Positions 30,721 to 33,298 of a stretch of 33,298 nucleotides of DNA are shown here, one piece after another. The stretch comes from Ignavibacteriota bacterium (GTDB lineage Bacteria > Bacteroidota > Ignavibacteria > UBA10030), in contig JAKEEG010000084.1 in NCBI GenBank assembly GCA_022616555.1, forward strand, positions 1 through 33,298, read 5' to 3'. The notes under the pieces were generated by a model. That model saw only the letters and a program-made list of their open reading frames with translations. It searched no databases and had not been told where the DNA came from. Each line of letters starts with the position of its first letter. Position 1 is the stretch's first letter. The translations under genes were made by a program, and so were the position numbers.

Positions 30721-31179
30721 ATGTCTTATAAAAAGATACACATGGCAAAGCATAAAAAAATTGCACTCGTTGCGCACGACAACAAAAAGCGCGATTTAAT
30801 GGAGTGGGTAAAGTACAACCGGGATACCCTCGCCAAGCACAAAGTCTTCGCTACTGGAACAACCGGCGCGTTTCTTGAGGAAGAGCTCGGCTTCGAAATC
30901 ACCAAGCTTCAAAGCGGGCCGCTGGGCGGCGACCAGCAAATCGGTGCAAAGATCGTGAACGGCGAGATCGATTTCCTCATTTTCTTCTGGGATCCGCTCG
31001 AACCTGCCCCGCATGACCCGGACGTGAAAGCGCTCCTGCGTATCGCCGTTGTTTGGAATATCCCCATCGCCTGTAACCGTTCTTCGGCAGACTTTATGAT
31101 TTCCTCCGACATCATGAAGGACACGTACGACCGACTCGTGCCCGACTACGACGAGTACCGGAACAGACCGATAAATTAA
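30721..31179 (+). CDS. mgsA: Methylglyoxal synthase
   Basis: Converts dihydroxyacetone phosphate to methylglyoxal and phosphate, a bypass of lower glycolysis. The 152-residue protein keeps the residues known in the E. coli enzyme at the same numbers when ATG 30721 is used: H19 (LVAHDNKK), D71 (PLGGDQQIG), H98 and D101 ([13 protein letters not shown]). Other family blocks are [25 protein letters not shown] and [21 protein letters not shown] precedes the start. It is followed by a strong terminator. No methylglyoxal detoxification operon is seen, apart from the VOC protein nearby. Confidence 0.95.
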   Translation: MSYKKIHMAKHKKIALVAHDNKKRDLMEWVKYNRDTLAKHKVFATGTTGAFLEEELGFEITKLQSGPLGGDQQIGAKIVNGEIDFLIFFWDPLEPAPHDPDVKALLRIAVVWNIPIACNRSSADFMISSDIMKDTYDRLVPDYDEYRNRPIN

Positions 31180-31187
31180 TTTTGTAC

Positions 31188-31224
31188 GTAGGGGTTCAAT
31201 ATATTGAACCCCTACCATTTTTTT
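31188..31224 (+). terminator. Intrinsic terminator after mgsA
   Basis: A perfect 28-base palindrome spans 31188-31215 (GTAGGGGTTCAATA and its complement), followed by CA and seven T. It closes the unit ending with mgsA. Confidence 0.88.
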
Positions 31225-31258
31225 CGTACTATGACGACCGTTGAAACAAGGAATCCTT

Positions 31259-32161
31259 ATGTCCTCGCTACATAAATTTACCGTCGGGTTGGTGCAAATG
31301 TCGATGTCCGAGCATGCAAAGGACAACCTCGACAAAGGCATTGCCAAAATCGAAGAGGCGGCGAAAAAGGGCGCGAACGTCATTTGCCTGCCGGAGCTGT
31401 TCCGCTCGCAATATTTCTGCCAGAGCGAGGATGCGGGGTTCTTTGACCTCGCCGAGCCGGTGCCGGGTCCCACCACCGACGCTATAAGCGCGACAGCTAA
31501 GAAGCTTGGAGTAGTCGTCGTTGCGCCGGTGTTCGAGCGGCGCGCGGCGGGTATTTACCATAACAGCGCGGCAATTATCGATGCTGACGGCTCGATGGCG
31601 GGCTTCTACCGCAAGATGCACATCCCCGACGACCCGTCGTACTATGAGAAATTTTATTTCACTCCCGGCGATTTGGGATTCCAGGCGGTGAACACGAAAT
31701 TCGGCAAGCTCTCAACGCTGATTTGCTGGGACCAGTGGTATCCCGAAGGCGCGCGGCTTTCGTCGCTGCTTGGCGCGAGCGTACTCTTCTACCCCACGGC
31801 TATCGGCTGGCATCCAAGCGAGAAGGCAAAATACGGCAAGGCGCAACGGGAGTCGTGGCAAACCATCCAGCGCTCGCACGCCATCGCCAACGGCGTGTAT
31901 GTTGTGGTCGCAAACCGCACGGGACTCGAAAAAATTCTCCCCGGCACGGACGGCATACAGTTCTGGGGCTCGTCGTTTATCGCCGACCCGCAGGGTGTCA
32001 TTATCGCGGAAGCGTCTGTCGAGAAGGAAGAAACACTCATCGCCGAAATCGACCTGCATCATTTGGAAACCATCCGCCGCAACTGGCCTTTCTTGCGCGA
32101 CCGCCGCATCGACGCGTACCACGACATCACACTACGGTTTATTGACACATCGAAGAAGTAA
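31259..32161 (+). CDS. aguB: N-carbamoylputrescine amidase (nitrilase family)
   Basis: Hydrolyses N-carbamoylputrescine to putrescine, CO2 and ammonia. The 300-residue protein has the nitrilase triad E46 (CLPELFRSQYFCQ), K119 (YRKMHIPDDPSYYEKFYFTP) and C156 (LICWDQWYPEGAR). The blocks ATAIGWHP-like (YPTAIGWHPSEKAKYG) and the tail ETIRRNWPFLRDRRIDAYHD are typical of AguB. Start at ATG 31259 has AAGGA upstream; the frame extends to TTG 31241, which is part of the ribosome-site region. The next gene, aguA, makes its substrate. Confidence 0.95.
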   Translation: MSSLHKFTVGLVQMSMSEHAKDNLDKGIAKIEEAAKKGANVICLPELFRSQYFCQSEDAGFFDLAEPVPGPTTDAISATAKKLGVVVVAPVFERRAAGIYHNSAAIIDADGSMAGFYRKMHIPDDPSYYEKFYFTPGDLGFQAVNTKFGKLSTLICWDQWYPEGARLSSLLGASVLFYPTAIGWHPSEKAKYGKAQRESWQTIQRSHAIANGVYVVVANRTGLEKILPGTDGIQFWGSSFIADPQGVIIAEASVEKEETLIAEIDLHHLETIRRNWPFLRDRRIDAYHDITLRFIDTSKK

Positions 32162-32183
32162 GCTGATATGAAACCTCCCCCCT

Positions 32184-32302
32184 GTCCGTCAAAGGCGGAC
32201 TTCCCCCTCGGAGAGGGGGACAAAAAAATCTATGCTCATCTCTAAAATCTTCATTATGAATTTTGCAATCCTTCCCGAATACTTGTCCCCCTCATTGAGG
32301 GG
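32184..32302. repeat. Three palindromes between aguB and aguA
   Basis: GTCCG/CGGAC (32184-32200); TCCCCCTC/GAGGGGGA (32202-32220) followed by CAAAAAAA; and CCCCTC/GAGGGG (32288-32302). The first stem sits inside the outer C-rich/G-rich pair, as if inserted there. The 213-base gap holds nothing else recognisable besides the aguA start region. Confidence 0.65.
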
Positions 32303-32374
32303 TATAAAGGGGCTTGCCCTTTGTGGGAGGATATAAATTGTGCTAGCATGTCAACCTCTCGATAAACCTTTACC

Positions 32375-33298
32375 ATGATTTCTGAACACACATACCGCAT
32401 GCCTGCCGAGTGGGAACGCCACGAGGCGACCTGGCTCGGCTGGCCGCACAATCTGAGTGATTGGCCTGGCAAGTTCGCACCTATCCCGTGGGTGTTTGCG
32501 GAAATGATGCGCAAGATTTCCGAAGGAGAGCTTGTGCGCATACTCGTGCAGAATAAACAACTCGAGCAAAAAGCGCGGCGCGTGCTGGAGCGCTCGGGAG
32601 TCGACCTCTCGAAAATCGAATTCTTCCGCATTCCCACCGACCGCGGGTGGACGCGGGACTCGGGTCCGATATTTGCGCGTGCGGCGGACGGCAAATCGAC
32701 AATTATGCGATTCCGCTTCAACGCGTGGGCAAAATATCCCGACTGGAAGAACGACGTGAAGGTGCCCGAAAGCGCAGCTGCAAAGCTTAAAAAGCCTATC
32801 GTGCAGGTGAAGCACAACGGCAGGCCCATCGTCCTTGAGGGCGGCAGTATCGATGTTAACGGCACCGGGACGCTCCTCACAACTGAAGAATGTCTGATGG
32901 ATCCCACAGTGCAAGTCCGCAACCCCGGCTTCACCAAGCGGGATTATGAGGAAGTCTTCCGCACGTATCTGGGCATCACGAACACTATCTGGCTCGGCAA
33001 AGGGATTGCGGGAGACGACACGCACGGACATGTGGACGACCTCTGCCGGTTCGTCAATAAAAACACCGTCGTGCTGTGCGCGGAGAAAAACGGCGGCGAC
33101 ATGAACCACCGTCCCCTTGCGGAGAACCGCGAGCGGCTGCAGAGCGCGCGGCTGGAAGATGGCTCAAAGATTCAAGTGGTGGACCTACCCATGCCTGCGC
33201 CCGTCGTGTTCGACGGCCAGCGGCTCCCGGCGAGCTACGCGAATTTTTATATCGCCAACGCGGCGGTGATTGTACCCACCTTCAACGACCCCAACGAC
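32375..33298 (+). CDS. aguA: Agmatine deiminase, N-terminal 308 residues (3' end outside window)
   Basis: Converts agmatine to N-carbamoylputrescine and ammonia. The frame is open from ATG 32375 to the last base of the window. Family blocks: MPAEWERHEATWLGWPHNLS, PTDRGWTRDSGPIF, MRFRFNAWAKYPDWKND, VLEGGSIDVNGTGTLLTTEE and GDDTHGHVDDLCRFV, all characteristic of AguA (peptidyl-arginine-deiminase fold). The catalytic cysteine near the C-terminus lies beyond the window. With aguB it completes agmatine to putrescine; arginine decarboxylase is not seen. Confidence 0.95.
   Translation, partial: MISEHTYRMPAEWERHEATWLGWPHNLSDWPGKFAPIPWVFAEMMRKISEGELVRILVQNKQLEQKARRVLERSGVDLSKIEFFRIPTDRGWTRDSGPIFARAADGKSTIMRFRFNAWAKYPDWKNDVKVPESAAAKLKKPIVQVKHNGRPIVLEGGSIDVNGTGTLLTTEECLMDPTVQVRNPGFTKRDYEEVFRTYLGITNTIWLGKGIAGDDTHGHVDDLCRFVNKNTVVLCAEKNGGDMNHRPLAENRERLQSARLEDGSKIQVVDLPMPAPVVFDGQRLPASYANFYIANAAVIVPTFNDPND

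Noticed and set aside
32254-33109. Long minus-strand open frames opposite aguA
   Set aside because: They are shadows of aguA, whose + frame carries all agmatine deiminase motifs to the window end.

Overview
The window is 33.3 kb of chromosomal bacterial DNA with about 36 protein genes, nearly all on the + strand. No rRNA, tRNA, transposase, phage gene or CRISPR array is visible. The best guess for the host is a member of the Bacteroidota/Chlorobiota/Ignavibacteria (FCB) group. The evidence is a secreted protein with a type IX secretion C-terminal sorting signal (SQNYPNPFNP followed by a VHDIFGREI block), a two-component propeller/Y_Y_Y histidine kinase, a DUF5916 outer-membrane protein, and mixed ATG/GTG/TTG starts with clear GGAGG-type ribosome sites. 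Placement below that level cannot be decided from the sequence.

Layout. 1-2391: the end of a TPR protein, aroE and larE, separated by repeats. 2553-6587: a large membrane sensor kinase, its NarL-type regulator and a small membrane protein. 6758-10315: an exported tandem rhodanese, a beta-helix surface protein, a small membrane protein and a SlyD-type isomerase. 10398-13720: a T9SS cargo gene broken by a frameshift, a 1.2-kb hairpin-rich gap, then a lipoprotein gene followed by a broken gene for a caspase-like (DUF4347-like) domain. 13895-18729: DUF1801, a membrane protein, a tiny minus-strand protein with an LExLExR motif, an exported oligopeptidase B and a small lipoprotein. 18811-20747: an AT-rich, frameshifted beta-helical membrane protein, probably acquired by transfer. 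20838-22524: chrB behind a promoter-spanning palindrome, a degenerate copy of the chrB 3' end, and an exported protein. 22604-24117: a structured RNA candidate and three tandem CheY-like receivers, convergent with a SpoIIE/RsbU-type phosphatase on the minus strand (24165-25256). 25541-33298: DUF5916, an exported transglutaminase, several small genes (DUF1761, YdeI-tail, VOC, membrane), mgsA, then aguB and the start of aguA (agmatine to putrescine).

The most unusual content lies between the genes. Intergenic regions hold many imperfect palindromes. Two copies of one 69-bp palindromic element can be compared directly: the copy at 14381-14493 differs from the copy at 18299-18367 by exactly two 22-bp palindromic insertions. 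The same 22-bp unit (consensus TCCCRAAGGGAT then NCCTTCGGNA) also interrupts a different element inside a terminator at 11492-11567 and stands alone at 18398-18419. This looks like a family of very small mobile palindromes that settle inside other repeats. A second class of spacer DNA consists of degenerate tandem repeats with a 7-base period (units beginning AACT, AGTAG, ATTG or CTGA). Three genes (10398, 13074, 18811) each need one frameshift to be read in full.
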